A DNA stretch of 64,000 bases from Phyllobacterium myrsinacearum. GTDB lineage: Bacteria; Pseudomonadota; Alphaproteobacteria; Rhizobiales; Rhizobiaceae. Position 1 is the first letter of the stretch; every line of letters begins with the position of its first letter. Under the pieces are notes generated by a model, which did no database searches, had not been told where the DNA came from, and saw nothing but the letters and a program-made list of their open reading frames with translations. Position numbers and translations under genes: made by a program. The DNA lies in contig NZ_PVBT01000002.1 in the NCBI RefSeq assembly GCF_002980555.1, forward strand, positions 496,001 through 560,000. The letters are read 5' to 3'. Shown in pieces: positions 41,520-50,698 of the stretch.

Positions 41520-43810
41520 CTTTTATCACTCCAAAGGCCAAGCACGGCGATGCGTCCGACGGCAATCTCGGCGGACGCCTGTCACGGCTCGATGGTCCCG
41601 CCAAAATCACCGGCAGTGCGACCTATGCGGCCGAACATCAGATCGACGGGCTGGTCTATGCCGTAACGGTGCAGAGCACGATTGCAGCCGGTGTCGTAAC
41701 ATCCGTCGATGCCAGCGCTGCGGAAGCATCGCCGGGCGTATTGCTGGTGTTGACGCCCGACAATATCATGCCGCTGAAATCGGCGACGACATGGGCCGGT
41801 ACGCCCGGCCCGGAAGGCCCGTTTCTGGCGCTGCCGAGAATTGTGAGCTTCAATGGCCAGCACATCGCTGCCGTCGTGGCCGAAACCCTGGAACAGGCCA
41901 CGGCCGCCGCCGCCCTGATCAGGGTCACCTATGAGGAAAAGGCGCATGTTTACGGCCTCGACGACCCCAAGGCCGGAGAAGGCGTGCCGATCGACCGCAT
42001 GACGATGTCCCGAGGCGATGCCGTGAAGGCACTGGCCGAGGCGCCGGTGCGGATCGAACAGGAATACCGGACGCCGCGCGAGTACAATGTTGCCATCGAA
42101 CCGCACGGCATCATCGCGCGGTGGGAGGCAGACAGCCTGACGCTATGGGAGCCCAGCCAGTGGATCGACGGCATGGCCCGTTCCTACGCCGAATGGTTCG
42201 ATATACCGTTCGAGAATGTCCGCATGATCTCGCCCTATATCGGCGGCGGCTTCGGCTCGAAAGCGCTATCGCTGCCGCATGGCGCCGTTGCCGCGATCGC
42301 CGCGCGGATGCTTGGCAAACCGGTTAAGCTTGTGGTCACGCGTCCGCAAACCTTTACCGCCTATGGCGGCCGTCCAGCCACGCGCCAGACATTGGCCCTC
42401 GGGGCAACCAGAGAGGGCAAACTCCTCTCCATCGTCCAGCACGGCGTCAACGAGACATCGATGCTTGGCGTGGCGGTCGAGCCGCTCGGTTCCGTCACCG
42501 CGATCATGTATGCGGTGCCCAATTTCAGCTCGCGGCAGAATATCATTCCGCTCAACACGGTCACGCCAGGTGCCCTGCGGGCGCCGGGTGAAAACCCCAG
42601 CGCTTTCGGCATCGAATCGGCGATCGACGAGCTTGCTTATGAAGTGGGTATCGATCCCTTGCAGATCCGCCTGCTGAATTATGCCGAGGAAGACCCGCAG
42701 GCAAAAATACCCTGGTCGACGCGCCGGCTGCGGGAGGCATTCGCTGCGGGTGCGGAAGCCTTCGGCTGGTCAAAGCGCTCGCCGGCACCCCGTTCGATGC
42801 GCGAGGGCAAGCAGCTGATCGGCTGGGGTGTTGCGGCAGGGACCTATCCGGTGCGGCGCACACCCGGCGAAGCGCTGGTCCGCATTCTTGCCGATGGCAC
42901 GGCGGAGGTTGCGAGCAGCAGCATCGATATGGGGCAGGGAACCTATACGATCCTTGCCCAGACTGCCGCCGAGGTTCTGGGTATTCCGGTTGAGCAGGTT
43001 CGGGTCAAACTCGGCGATTCCGCCTTGCCGCGGGCGCCCGTTGCCGGTGGCTCGCAGCTTGCCAACCTGATGACGGGCGCTGTCCACAAGGCAGCCCACG
43101 CCGCACGCGATGAACTGATCGGTCTTGCGCTCAACCATCCCGGTTCGCCCTTCCTCGATCAGCAGACCAATACCCTGACCATTGCCGATGGCGTGATTTC
43201 GACGCCGCGCAGTGAACAGCCCGCCATTTCCATCGCCGATTTCATGCGCGTCATCGGGCAGGAAAAGGTTGAAGCCCTGCGCGATACCCTGCCGGAGGAC
43301 AAGAAGAACACGCAGGACCGCTACAACAACTTCACCACCATGATGGCGATGAAGCCGCCAACCGAAGGCGGCTATTCCCTGCACAGCTGGTGCGCACATT
43401 TTGTCGAGGTGCGGGTTGATGAGGATTTCGGCACCGTGCGTGTCTCGCGCATGGTCTCGGCGCTTGATTCGGGCCGCCTTTACAATCCCAAGCTGGCGGA
43501 AAGCCAATGGCGCGGCGGCATCATCATGGGCATCGGCCAGGCGCTGCTGGAGGAAGGCGTTGTCGATCCGCGCTACGCCCGCGTCATCAACAACAATCTC
43601 GGCGATTATCTCGTGGCGACCAATGCGGATATCCCTGATTTGCAGGTGATCTCCGTGGGGGTTCCGGATCACCATGCTTCCGTGCTCGGCGGCAAGGCGG
43701 TTGGAGAATTGCCGATTGTTGGCGTGGCCCCGGCAATCGCCAATGCGGTTTTTCATGCCACGGGAAAACGCATCCGGGACCTGCCGATCACGCTGGATAA
43801 GCTCCTGTAG
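41516..43810 (+). CDS. paoC: Aldehyde oxidoreductase molybdopterin subunit (PaoC-type)
   Basis: A 764-residue molybdenum-cofactor subunit. The order of family motifs is intact: GRLSRLDGPAKITGSATYAAE at the N-terminus, PYIGGGFGSKALSLPHGAVA, ALRAPGENPSAFGIESAIDELA and MGQGTYTILAQTAAEVLG. GGKAVGELPIVG near the end includes the catalytic Glu (about residue 731). PaoABC oxidises a broad range of aldehydes, including aromatic ones. A dedicated cofactor-insertion protein (PaoD/XdhC) is not present nearby. A terminator hairpin follows. Confidence 0.93.
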   Translation: MTFITPKAKHGDASDGNLGGRLSRLDGPAKITGSATYAAEHQIDGLVYAVTVQSTIAAGVVTSVDASAAEASPGVLLVLTPDNIMPLKSATTWAGTPGPEGPFLALPRIVSFNGQHIAAVVAETLEQATAAAALIRVTYEEKAHVYGLDDPKAGEGVPIDRMTMSRGDAVKALAEAPVRIEQEYRTPREYNVAIEPHGIIARWEADSLTLWEPSQWIDGMARSYAEWFDIPFENVRMISPYIGGGFGSKALSLPHGAVAAIAARMLGKPVKLVVTRPQTFTAYGGRPATRQTLALGATREGKLLSIVQHGVNETSMLGVAVEPLGSVTAIMYAVPNFSSRQNIIPLNTVTPGALRAPGENPSAFGIESAIDELAYEVGIDPLQIRLLNYAEEDPQAKIPWSTRRLREAFAAGAEAFGWSKRSPAPRSMREGKQLIGWGVAAGTYPVRRTPGEALVRILADGTAEVASSSIDMGQGTYTILAQTAAEVLGIPVEQVRVKLGDSALPRAPVAGGSQLANLMTGAVHKAAHAARDELIGLALNHPGSPFLDQQTNTLTIADGVISTPRSEQPAISIADFMRVIGQEKVEALRDTLPEDKKNTQDRYNNFTTMMAMKPPTEGGYSLHSWCAHFVEVRVDEDFGTVRVSRMVSALDSGRLYNPKLAESQWRGGIIMGIGQALLEEGVVDPRYARVINNNLGDYLVATNADIPDLQVISVGVPDHHASVLGGKAVGELPIVGVAPAIANAVFHATGKRIRDLPITLDKLL

Positions 43811-43825
43811 GATCTATCGGCCAAC

Positions 43826-43858
43826 GGGCATTTCGCGCGCATGGTGTGCGAAATGCCC
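43826..43858 (+). terminator. Terminator hairpin after the aldehyde oxidoreductase operon
   Basis: A perfect 11-bp stem, GGGCATTTCGC (43826-43836) with GCGAAATGCCC (43848-43858), around 11 nt. It starts 15 bases after the operon's last stop codon. No long T-run follows, so it may be only partly efficient. Confidence 0.65.
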
Positions 43859-44041
43859 CGGTTTGAGCATGTTCCTGCGCAGATAGGCGGTCATTCGCAA
43901 AACAATACCTCCTTTCGAAACCGATCTTCTCTACCTTGCGGCAGCGGTGATGCAATGCCATGGCAGCAAAAGCATCTGCACACGGCGTTGCAACGCTGGT
44001 AGAGCTGTATGATCGATTGTTGGTGAGAGGAAACCTGTCCA

Positions 44042-45373
44042 ATGCCTGGCCCCTATGTTGTGCGCGTTCACGGTGACGAAGACCTTCCGGAAAAGGTGGA
44101 CGTGGTCGTTGTCGGTGGCGGTATCATAGGAGCCTCGACGGCGCTCGAACTGGCCGAACGGGGCCTCAAGGTGGCCTTGTGCGAAAAGGGCGGTATCGGC
44201 CAGGAGCAATCGAGCCGCAATTGGGGATGGGTGCGTATATCGCGCCGTGACCCGCGCGAGGTGCCGCTGATGGCGGAGGCGCTGCGCCTGTGGTCCGGTT
44301 TTGATCAGCGGCTTGGCCGCGATACCGGGTATACGCGCGCCGGCATTCTGTTCACGGCGCCGGATGACAAATCCTATGATGAAAATGAGCGCTGGCTGCA
44401 GAATTTGGAGGGCTATCAGCTGGAGAGCCGCATGATCAGCGGCAAGGAGCTCGATGCTCTTCTGCCGGGCGGACACATGCCGCTGAAGGGCGCGCTTTAT
44501 ACGCCGGTCGATGGCCGGGCTGAACCGCAGAAGGCAGCGCCCGCCATCGCCGAAGCGGCGCGCGACAAGGGCGCGGCGATCCTGACGGAATGCGCCGTGC
44601 GGGGCATTGAAACATCCGGCGGCAAGATATCCGGTGTTGTCACGGAACGGGGAACAATCGGATGCAGCGCGGTTGTGCTGGCGGGCGGCGCCTGGTCCAA
44701 TCTGTTTTGCGGCCTCTATGGCATCGACCTGCCGCAACTCAAGGTGCTGAACACCGTCATCCGCACCAAGCCGTTGCAGGGCGGCCCGGAGGCGGCGCTG
44801 TGGTCCAAGGATTTTGCCATCCGCAAGCGTCAGGATGGCGGGTATACCATTGCCTCCGGCCATGAGAACATTGTCGATATCGTGCCCAAATCATTCCGCT
44901 ATGCGCGGCAGTTCCTGCCGGCGCTGAAACTGGAGTGGAATTCATTGTCCTTCCGCCTGGGCGGCCGCTTCTTTGATGAAGCGCGCATTCCGGCCAAATG
45001 GAAAATGGATGAGGCGAGCCCGTTCGAGTACAACCGGGTCCTTGATCCCAAGCCATCGCTGGATCTGTCGAACCGCTTCTTCGACAGCCTCAAGGCGGCA
45101 TTTCCCGTGTTCAATCAGGCGGAGATTGCCCAGCGCTGGGCTGGCTATATCGACGCCACGCCTGATGCTATACCTGTCATTTCTGCCGTCGATGAAATCC
45201 CCGGCTTTCATATCGCCACGGGCTTTTCCGGGCACGGGTTCGGCATAGGACCGGCTGCCGGGCGTTTGATGGCCGATATCGTGACCGGGCGCGCGCCGGT
45301 GGTGGACCCGGCGGCTTTCCGGTTTTCCCGTTTCAGTGACGGTTCAAAAATAACGCCGATCACCGGATTTTGA
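44042..45373 (+). CDS. FAD-dependent oxidoreductase (DAO/DadA-like)
   Basis: A 443-residue flavoprotein. The Rossmann motif VVVVGGGIIGASTALELAERG starts about residue 20, followed by ALCEKGGIGQEQSSRNWGW, and a C-terminal FAD contact HIATGFSGHGFGIGPAAGRLMADI. It resembles D-amino-acid dehydrogenases and the sarcosine/dimethylglycine-oxidase group, and so may oxidise N-methyl or D-amino substrates. It is immediately followed by the serine acetyltransferase gene (12 bases before its ATG), suggesting co-transcription. The 20-residue N-terminal extension before the FAD fold is unusual for DadA. Confidence 0.87.
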   Translation: MPGPYVVRVHGDEDLPEKVDVVVVGGGIIGASTALELAERGLKVALCEKGGIGQEQSSRNWGWVRISRRDPREVPLMAEALRLWSGFDQRLGRDTGYTRAGILFTAPDDKSYDENERWLQNLEGYQLESRMISGKELDALLPGGHMPLKGALYTPVDGRAEPQKAAPAIAEAARDKGAAILTECAVRGIETSGGKISGVVTERGTIGCSAVVLAGGAWSNLFCGLYGIDLPQLKVLNTVIRTKPLQGGPEAALWSKDFAIRKRQDGGYTIASGHENIVDIVPKSFRYARQFLPALKLEWNSLSFRLGGRFFDEARIPAKWKMDEASPFEYNRVLDPKPSLDLSNRFFDSLKAAFPVFNQAEIAQRWAGYIDATPDAIPVISAVDEIPGFHIATGFSGHGFGIGPAAGRLMADIVTGRAPVVDPAAFRFSRFSDGSKITPITGF

Positions 45374-45385
45374 GTGTGGTGCACA

Positions 45386-46195
45386 ATGACCAATGCAACG
45401 GCAGTTTCGAAAAAACGCGCGCTATGGTTGCGTATTCTTGCAGAGGCAGCGGCGGTGAGCGAGCGTGAACCGACGCTTTCCGCTTTTCTGCAGCATGCGG
45501 TATTGCGTTTCGACAATCCTGAGGATGCGCTTTGCCTGCAGCTGGCGGATGTTCTTGGCAGCCCGGTCGTGACAAGCGAAAAGCTGCGGGGTCTGTTCAG
45601 CGGCGTGCTGGAGCAGAACCGGACGGTGCTGTCCGGCATGGAGAGGGATATCAGCGCCGTTCTCGAACGCGATCCCGCCACCAGGAGTGCCCTGCATGTG
45701 CTGCTCTATCTGAAGGGCTTTCATGCGATCCAGGTCCACCGGTTCGCCCATCATTTGTGGAATACGGACCGGGAGGATATGGCGGCATTCCTGCAATCGC
45801 GTTCATCGCGCGTTCTGCAGGTCGATATTCATCCGGCCGTGCGCATGGGAAAGGGCGTGTTCTTTGATCATGCCACCGGTATCGTTGTCGGCGAGACGGC
45901 CGTGATCGAAGACAATGTTTCGATTCTGCAGGGCGTGACGCTGGGCGGCACGGGAAAAGATACGGGAGACAGGCATCCCAAGGTGCGCCATGGCGTTCTC
46001 ATCGGTGCCAGTGCAACCGTCCTTGGCAATATCGAGATCGGCGTCAATTCCAAGATCGGGGCCGGTTCGGTTGTCCTGAAATCCGTCGAAAACAGGAAAA
46101 CGGTGGCGGGTGTTCCCGCCAAGGTTATCGGCGGGGTGCAGGAAAGGGAGCCCGCCCGTTCGATGAACCAGATTCTTTATGATGTCGGGCTCTGA
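45386..46195 (+). CDS. cysE: Serine O-acetyltransferase
   Basis: A 269-residue enzyme that forms O-acetylserine from serine and acetyl-CoA, the first step of cysteine synthesis. The N-terminal helical domain (about residues 15-140) precedes the left-handed beta-helix. It shows DIHPAVRMGKGVFFDHATGIVVGET (catalytic His/Asp) and hexapeptide repeats through GNIEIGVNSKIGAGSVV. ATG 45386 is taken over the GTG at 45374. Placement beside flavin and transporter genes ties the locus to sulfur assimilation, or it may be the main housekeeping copy. Confidence 0.93.
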   Translation: MTNATAVSKKRALWLRILAEAAAVSEREPTLSAFLQHAVLRFDNPEDALCLQLADVLGSPVVTSEKLRGLFSGVLEQNRTVLSGMERDISAVLERDPATRSALHVLLYLKGFHAIQVHRFAHHLWNTDREDMAAFLQSRSSRVLQVDIHPAVRMGKGVFFDHATGIVVGETAVIEDNVSILQGVTLGGTGKDTGDRHPKVRHGVLIGASATVLGNIEIGVNSKIGAGSVVLKSVENRKTVAGVPAKVIGGVQEREPARSMNQILYDVGL

Positions 46196-46216
46196 ACCCT
46201 GCGGGAGACAATCGGC

Positions 46217-46459
46217 CTATGTCGCCGGATTGTCGTTGGCTATCCCGCGCCTGTCCGGTTCTTTCAGCCGCGCCATCGAGAATTTCAGGACGTTCTGCAC
46301 CACATCCAGTTCATGACGGCCGGCAGCCGTCGCACCGTGCGCATCTTCGGTGAGCTTCAACATCTTCCGGAACAATTCGCGAATTTCGAATTCGGACAAT
46401 GGAGCCATTGTTTGAATGTCTTCGATACGCATCGGTTTGTTGTCGCCGTGTTCATGCAT
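46217..46459 (-). CDS. Small hypothetical protein
   Basis: An 80-residue acidic/helical protein without membrane segments. The central part (FEIRELFRKMLKLTEDAHGATAAGRHELDVVQNVLKFSMARLKEPD) is a likely helical hairpin. Two starts are possible, ATG 46459 and ATG 46432; neither has a strong ribosome site. It converges with the serine acetyltransferase gene. I recognise no family. Confidence 0.5.
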   Translation of the reverse strand: MHEHGDNKPMRIEDIQTMAPLSEFEIRELFRKMLKLTEDAHGATAAGRHELDVVQNVLKFSMARLKEPDRRGIANDNPAT

Positions 46460-46737
46460 CAGGATGCCTATTGAAACCCTTTTCAGCCGGGGTGTCTGGA
46501 CATGGGTTTCCTCAAGTCGCGCAAGAATTGAAAATTATTACCGCCACAACCGCGTTGTGTTTGGCCGGGTCAAGCCGGTGACAGGGCGGTTGCAATTCTC
46601 GGGTAAATAATTTCTACTTATCCGGGAAATATTGGGAGTTTGTTCTACGAACTTGCCCCCGCCGATTGCTAGCATGCGAAATGAACAACGAAACCAGTGG
46701 GATACTTGAAGTCCTACGTCAGCTCGCAGGGTAAATC

Positions 46738-47619
46738 ATGATTTTCAAAAACGTCGCCTCCATGGGGCTGGGGGTAATATTGGCATTGGCCGCTGCAACG
46801 CCGGGCTTTGCCCAGGTTGTGAAGATCGGCAGCAAGAACTTTACCGAACAGTTCGTGGTGGCTGAAATCTATGCGCAGGCGCTGGAAAAGGCCGGTGTGA
46901 AGGTTGAGCGGCGCACCAATCTTGGCGCGACCCTGATTGCCCATTCGGCACTGCTGAATGGCGAAATCGATCTTTACCCGGAATATACGGGCACCGCTCT
47001 GGCGGCGGTGGTGAAGGGCGATCTCTCCGGCTCGGCCGAAAAAATCTACGGCGAAGTCAAGGATTACTACGAAAAGACCCTGCAGCTGACCTTGCTCCAG
47101 CCGACCAATATCAACAACGGCTATGCCATCATCACGCTTCCCGAAACCGCGGAAAAATACAAGCTCAAGACGCTGACAGACCTCGGACCGGTTTCGAAGG
47201 ACCTGAGTTTCGGTGCGGAAGGCGGGTTTGGCGAACGCAAGGATGGCTTGCCCGGTCTCAAGCAGACTTATGGCATCGTCTTCAAGGATTTCCGTATTTT
47301 TGCCAAGCTCGGTATCCGTTACAGCGCCCTGACCAGCAAGAATATCGACGTTTCCTATGGCTTTGCCACGGATTGGCAGATCGCCGACAACAAGCTGGTT
47401 GTGCTCGCCGACGACAAGAACCTGTTTCCGCCCTATTACCTCGTGCCTGTCGTGCGCCAGGACACCCTGGCCAAAAATCCCAAGATCGCGGAAGTCCTGA
47501 ACAAGGTCAGCCCGCTCTTGAACAATGAGAACATGCGGGAGCTGAATGCCGCCGTCGAGCGCGACAAGAAGGAACCGAAGGAAGTGGCGGAAGCCTTCCT
47601 GAAGGAAAAGGGCATCTGA
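46738..47619 (+). CDS. Glycine-betaine-type ABC transporter substrate-binding protein (OpuBC/OsmF family)
   Basis: A 293-residue periplasmic binding protein. A signal peptide ends near residue 25 (TPGFAQ), followed directly by the OpuAC-family start VKIGSKNFTEQFVVAEIYAQ and the family's LYPEYTGTAL segment near residue 82. Such proteins bind quaternary ammonium compounds: glycine betaine, choline, carnitine and, in EgtUV-type systems, ergothioneine. It heads the transporter operon. A 13-bp hairpin follows the gene, consistent with excess binding protein over membrane subunits. Ligand unknown. Confidence 0.9.
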   Translation: MIFKNVASMGLGVILALAAATPGFAQVVKIGSKNFTEQFVVAEIYAQALEKAGVKVERRTNLGATLIAHSALLNGEIDLYPEYTGTALAAVVKGDLSGSAEKIYGEVKDYYEKTLQLTLLQPTNINNGYAIITLPETAEKYKLKTLTDLGPVSKDLSFGAEGGFGERKDGLPGLKQTYGIVFKDFRIFAKLGIRYSALTSKNIDVSYGFATDWQIADNKLVVLADDKNLFPPYYLVPVVRQDTLAKNPKIAEVLNKVSPLLNNENMRELNAAVERDKKEPKEVAEAFLKEKGI

Positions 47620-47644
47620 GCTTACCTGCCACGTGGACATCCCG

Positions 47645-47678
47645 GAAACAGCGGAGATAGGATTGTCTCCGCTGTTTC
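47645..47678 (+). other. Intercistronic 13-bp stem-loop
   Basis: A perfect stem, GAAACAGCGGAGA (47645-47657) with TCTCCGCTGTTTC (47666-47678), with an 8-nt loop, between the binding-protein and first permease genes. It is strong enough to block 3' exonucleases or act as a partial terminator, which would raise binding-protein levels. Confidence 0.65.
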
Positions 47679-47705
47679 AATTCTGACCGATATGGAACGA
47701 CGCAT

Positions 47706-48323
47706 TTGAACTGGGCTCCCAAAAACATTCCGGAAATTCTGACCGCAACCTGGCAGCATCTTGTGTTGTCGGTTTCATCGGTTCTGATCGGGCTCGTCAT
47801 CGCGCTGATCCTTGGGATCATCTGCGCCCGGCGCCCGCGGTTCTATGCCGTTGTTCTGACGATCACCGGCATCATCTTCGTCATCCCCAGCCTTGCGCTG
47901 TTTGCACTGCTGATCCCATGGCTTGGCCTCGGCACCAAGCCGGCGCTGGTTGGCCTTTCCTCCTATTGCCTGCTGATTCTGCTGCGCAATGTGGTGACCG
48001 GCCTGCGCGGCGTTCCCGCCGATGTGCTGGATGCCGCCGATGGCATGGGCTACAGCGCCTGGCAAAGGCTGGTGCGTATCGAATTGCCCCTGGCCCTGCC
48101 GCTCATCGTTTCCGGCATCCGCATCGCGCTGGTGACGGTCATCGGCATCGCCACCGTGGCCGCCTTCATCGACGGCGGCGGTCTTGGAACCATCATCCTG
48201 ATGGGCATCGACCAGAGCTATACGGAGAAAATCCTCGTTGGCGGTATCCTGACGGCGCTGATGGCGACGTTCTTTGACCTCGTTCTGAGCCAGGCGGAAA
48301 AAGCCCTGGTTCGCTGGCGTTGA
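47706..48323 (+). CDS. Betaine-type ABC transporter permease (OpuBB/YehW-like), first
   Basis: A 205-residue permease with about five helices and the coupling loop VPADVLDAADGMGYSAWQRLVRIELPLALP. The start is TTG 47706: an in-frame stop lies six codons upstream and no Met codon occurs early in the frame. Two different permease genes in one operon fit the YehW/YehY arrangement of OsmF-type importers. The next gene follows after 9 bases. Confidence 0.9.
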   Translation: MNWAPKNIPEILTATWQHLVLSVSSVLIGLVIALILGIICARRPRFYAVVLTITGIIFVIPSLALFALLIPWLGLGTKPALVGLSSYCLLILLRNVVTGLRGVPADVLDAADGMGYSAWQRLVRIELPLALPLIVSGIRIALVTVIGIATVAAFIDGGGLGTIILMGIDQSYTEKILVGGILTALMATFFDLVLSQAEKALVRWR

Positions 48324-48332
48324 GGAGCTGAC

Positions 48333-48974
48333 ATGCTGATCACCGCCTTCAACTGGATCGTCAACAACCAGCCTGAGTTCCTGCGGGCGCTCGGCCAGCA
48401 TCTGGTCATGTCCGGTGTCTCGCTGGTGTTTGCGCTGGCTATCGGCCTGCCGCTTGCCGTTCTCATCATCAATCGCGGCGGGCTGGCCTTTGCGGTCATC
48501 AATTCCATCAATGCGCTGCGCACGATCCCCAGCCTTGCCATTCTCGCCATCATGATGCCGCTGCTCGGTATCGGCCTGTGGCCATCGATCGTCGCGCTAA
48601 CCGTGCTCGCGCTGCCGCCCATCCTGCTCAATGCCTTCATCGGGCTGCGCGATGTCGATCCCGATGCGGTGGAGGCTGCCATCGGCATGGGCATGAGCCG
48701 CGGCCAGGTGCTGCGCAAGATACGCATCCCGCTGGCTGCGCCCGCCATGTTCGCCGGTGCGCGCACCGCTGCGGTGCAGGTTCTCGCCGGTGCAACGCTC
48801 GCTCCCTTCATCGGCGGCGGCGGCCTTGGCGATTTCATCGCCGTCGGCATCAGCATGATGGACATGTCGCGCCTTCTGGTCGGCGCGATACCCATTGCCA
48901 TCCTGGCGCTGGCCACGGAATTCACGCTCGGCCTCGCCGAAAAAATCTTCTTCGCAGAAAGAACATCCGCATGA
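48333..48974 (+). CDS. Betaine-type ABC transporter permease, second
   Basis: A 213-residue permease, with helices starting at about residue 20 and the coupling loop VDPDAVEAAIGMGMSRGQVLRKIRIPLAAP. The motif NSINALRTIPSLAILAIMMPLLG is shared with OpuBB/OpuCB proteins. GGAG lies before its ATG and its stop overlaps the ATPase start (ATGA). It should form a heterodimeric channel with the preceding permease. Confidence 0.91.
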   Translation: MLITAFNWIVNNQPEFLRALGQHLVMSGVSLVFALAIGLPLAVLIINRGGLAFAVINSINALRTIPSLAILAIMMPLLGIGLWPSIVALTVLALPPILLNAFIGLRDVDPDAVEAAIGMGMSRGQVLRKIRIPLAAPAMFAGARTAAVQVLAGATLAPFIGGGGLGDFIAVGISMMDMSRLLVGAIPIAILALATEFTLGLAEKIFFAERTSA

Positions 48975-49903
48975 TCACCATGGAACACGTCACCAAGCGC
49001 TACGGAGAAGGCGGCGCTGCTTCGGTTGATGATCTCAGCCTGACCGTTCCCGAAGGCTCGACGGTGGCGCTGATCGGGCCGTCGGGTTGCGGCAAGACCA
49101 CGACCATGCGCATGATCAACCGGCTGATCGATCCGACCGAAGGCAGGATCATTGTCAACGGAGAAGACGTCACCAAGGTTGATCCGGTGATCCTGCGTCG
49201 CCATATCGGTTATGTGATCCAGCAGGTAGGCCTGTTTCCGCATATGACCATCGCCCAGAACATCGCTGCCGTGCCCAGGCTGCTTGGCTGGGATGAGGCG
49301 CGGATCCGGAACCGGACCGACGAGCTCCTGCATCTCGTTGGTCTTGATCCGGCGGAAATGCTCAAGCGCTATCCCCGGCAGCTCTCCGGCGGCCAGCGGC
49401 AGCGCATCGGCGTGGCGCGGGCGCTTGCGGCCGATCCCCCCGTGCTGCTGATGGACGAGCCGTTCGGCGCCATCGATCCGATTGCCCGCACCCGCCTGCA
49501 GGACGAGTTCCGCCAGATTTTGCAGCGGGTGCGCAAGACGGTGGTGCTGGTGACACATGATCTGGATGAAGCCATTCGCCTGGGTGACCGCATCGCCATC
49601 ATGAAGAGCGGCAGGATCGTCCAGTATGACACGCCCGATGCGATCCTTTCGCACCCCGCTGACGCATTTGTCGAAAACTTCGTCGGCATAGACCGGGCGA
49701 TCAAGCGCCTGAGCCTGTTTACTGTCAGCGATGCCATGACGGCGGACAGGCCGCGGGACGGAGCGCATCCCGTTGCCTCCACCAGCAACCTGCGCGATGC
49801 GCTGGCGCTGATGGTCGCCGCAAACAGCGATGTCCTTGCCGTCGTGGATACGGCCGGAACCGTCACCGGCCGGTTGACCCGCGACGCCATTTTTTCGGTC
49901 TGA
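48971..49903 (+). CDS. Betaine-type ABC transporter ATP-binding protein (OpuCA-like)
   Basis: A 310-residue ATPase with Walker A GPSGCGKTT, LSGGQRQRIGVARAL and Walker B VLLMDEPFGAID. The Q-loop IGYVIQQVGLFPHMTI is typical of the OpuA/ProV group. After residue 240 a single CBS-like segment is present (TVSDAMTADRP ... RDALALMVAANSDVLAVVD), shorter than the tandem CBS domains of OpuAA. ATG 48971 overlaps the permease stop; the longer frame beginning at 48578 is an artefact inside that permease. Confidence 0.92.
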   Translation: MITMEHVTKRYGEGGAASVDDLSLTVPEGSTVALIGPSGCGKTTTMRMINRLIDPTEGRIIVNGEDVTKVDPVILRRHIGYVIQQVGLFPHMTIAQNIAAVPRLLGWDEARIRNRTDELLHLVGLDPAEMLKRYPRQLSGGQRQRIGVARALAADPPVLLMDEPFGAIDPIARTRLQDEFRQILQRVRKTVVLVTHDLDEAIRLGDRIAIMKSGRIVQYDTPDAILSHPADAFVENFVGIDRAIKRLSLFTVSDAMTADRPRDGAHPVASTSNLRDALALMVAANSDVLAVVDTAGTVTGRLTRDAIFSV

Positions 49904-49957
49904 CCGAACCACGTCCGATCAGGCCTGCCGATAGAAACTCACCTTTGGAGAGTGTTT

Positions 49958-50698
49958 ATGTCCATCAGCTATCGTTCCCGGGAAGTGCCCGCTGTTCTTA
50001 TTGAACCAACCTATCGCCGCATCCGCCTGAAGCGGGGGGAAGAGGTGATCGCCGACAGCACGCAGGCCATTGTCATTTATGAGAATGGCGGCCATCCCGT
50101 TTACTACCTGCCGAAAACGGATTTTCACGATGGTGTTCTCCAGCCATCGGAAAAGTCGGGGGCATCGCCGGTACTCGGCGCAAGGCGCTACTGGTCGCTT
50201 GACGGTGCCGGGGACAGCGCCTGGAGCTATGAGCATGTGCCGGAGGGCGTGCCGGATCTTGCCGGTTATGCGACTGTCGCATGGAGTGCGGTACGCTGGT
50301 TTGAGGAAGACGAGGAAATCTTCGGCCATCCACGCAATGTTCACTGGCGGGTCGACGCGATCGACAGCAAGCGCCGTGTCGAGGTCGTTGTCGATGGCAC
50401 ACTGGTGGCGCGCACGAACCGCGCGGTATTCCTGTTCGAGACCAGCCTGATCCCGCGTTACTACTTTCCCGTGGAGGATCTGATCGCCGGGACGCTGGCG
50501 GATAGCGCGCTGCACACCTACTGCCCCTATAAGGGCAGGGCGTCCTACTATCACTTCGATCTCAATGGAAACCGCCACGAGAATATCGTCTGGTATTATC
50601 CAGAGCCGCTCCACGAAAGCGGACGGATCAAGGGATTGATCTCGTTCTACAATGAAAAGGTCGACGAAATCCGTGTCAGCGCCGGAGATGCGGAATGA
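49958..50698 (+). CDS. Tandem DUF427-domain protein
   Basis: A 246-residue cytoplasmic protein with two DUF427-like domains. The first covers about residues 15-100 (RIRLKRGEEVIADSTQAIVIYE, HPVYYLPKTDF) and the second about 130-230 (VEVVVDGTLVARTNRAVFLFE, IPRYYFPVEDL, TYCPYKGRASYYHF). The repeated pattern of strand, RxxxxY/FE and PxYYxP shows the duplication. The family function is not established. It is coupled to the following flavin monooxygenase (ATGA) and is therefore probably part of that pathway. GGAGAG precedes ATG 49958. Confidence 0.82.
   Translation: MSISYRSREVPAVLIEPTYRRIRLKRGEEVIADSTQAIVIYENGGHPVYYLPKTDFHDGVLQPSEKSGASPVLGARRYWSLDGAGDSAWSYEHVPEGVPDLAGYATVAWSAVRWFEEDEEIFGHPRNVHWRVDAIDSKRRVEVVVDGTLVARTNRAVFLFETSLIPRYYFPVEDLIAGTLADSALHTYCPYKGRASYYHFDLNGNRHENIVWYYPEPLHESGRIKGLISFYNEKVDEIRVSAGDAE

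Noticed and set aside
48578-48970. N-terminal extension of the OpuCA-like ATPase
   Set aside because: Lies in another frame of the permease gene; ATPase homology begins at 48971, with an ATGA overlap.
48218-49912. Long minus-strand frame opposite the betaine transporter ATPase
   Set aside because: No domain motifs and fully antisense to an intact ABC ATPase.
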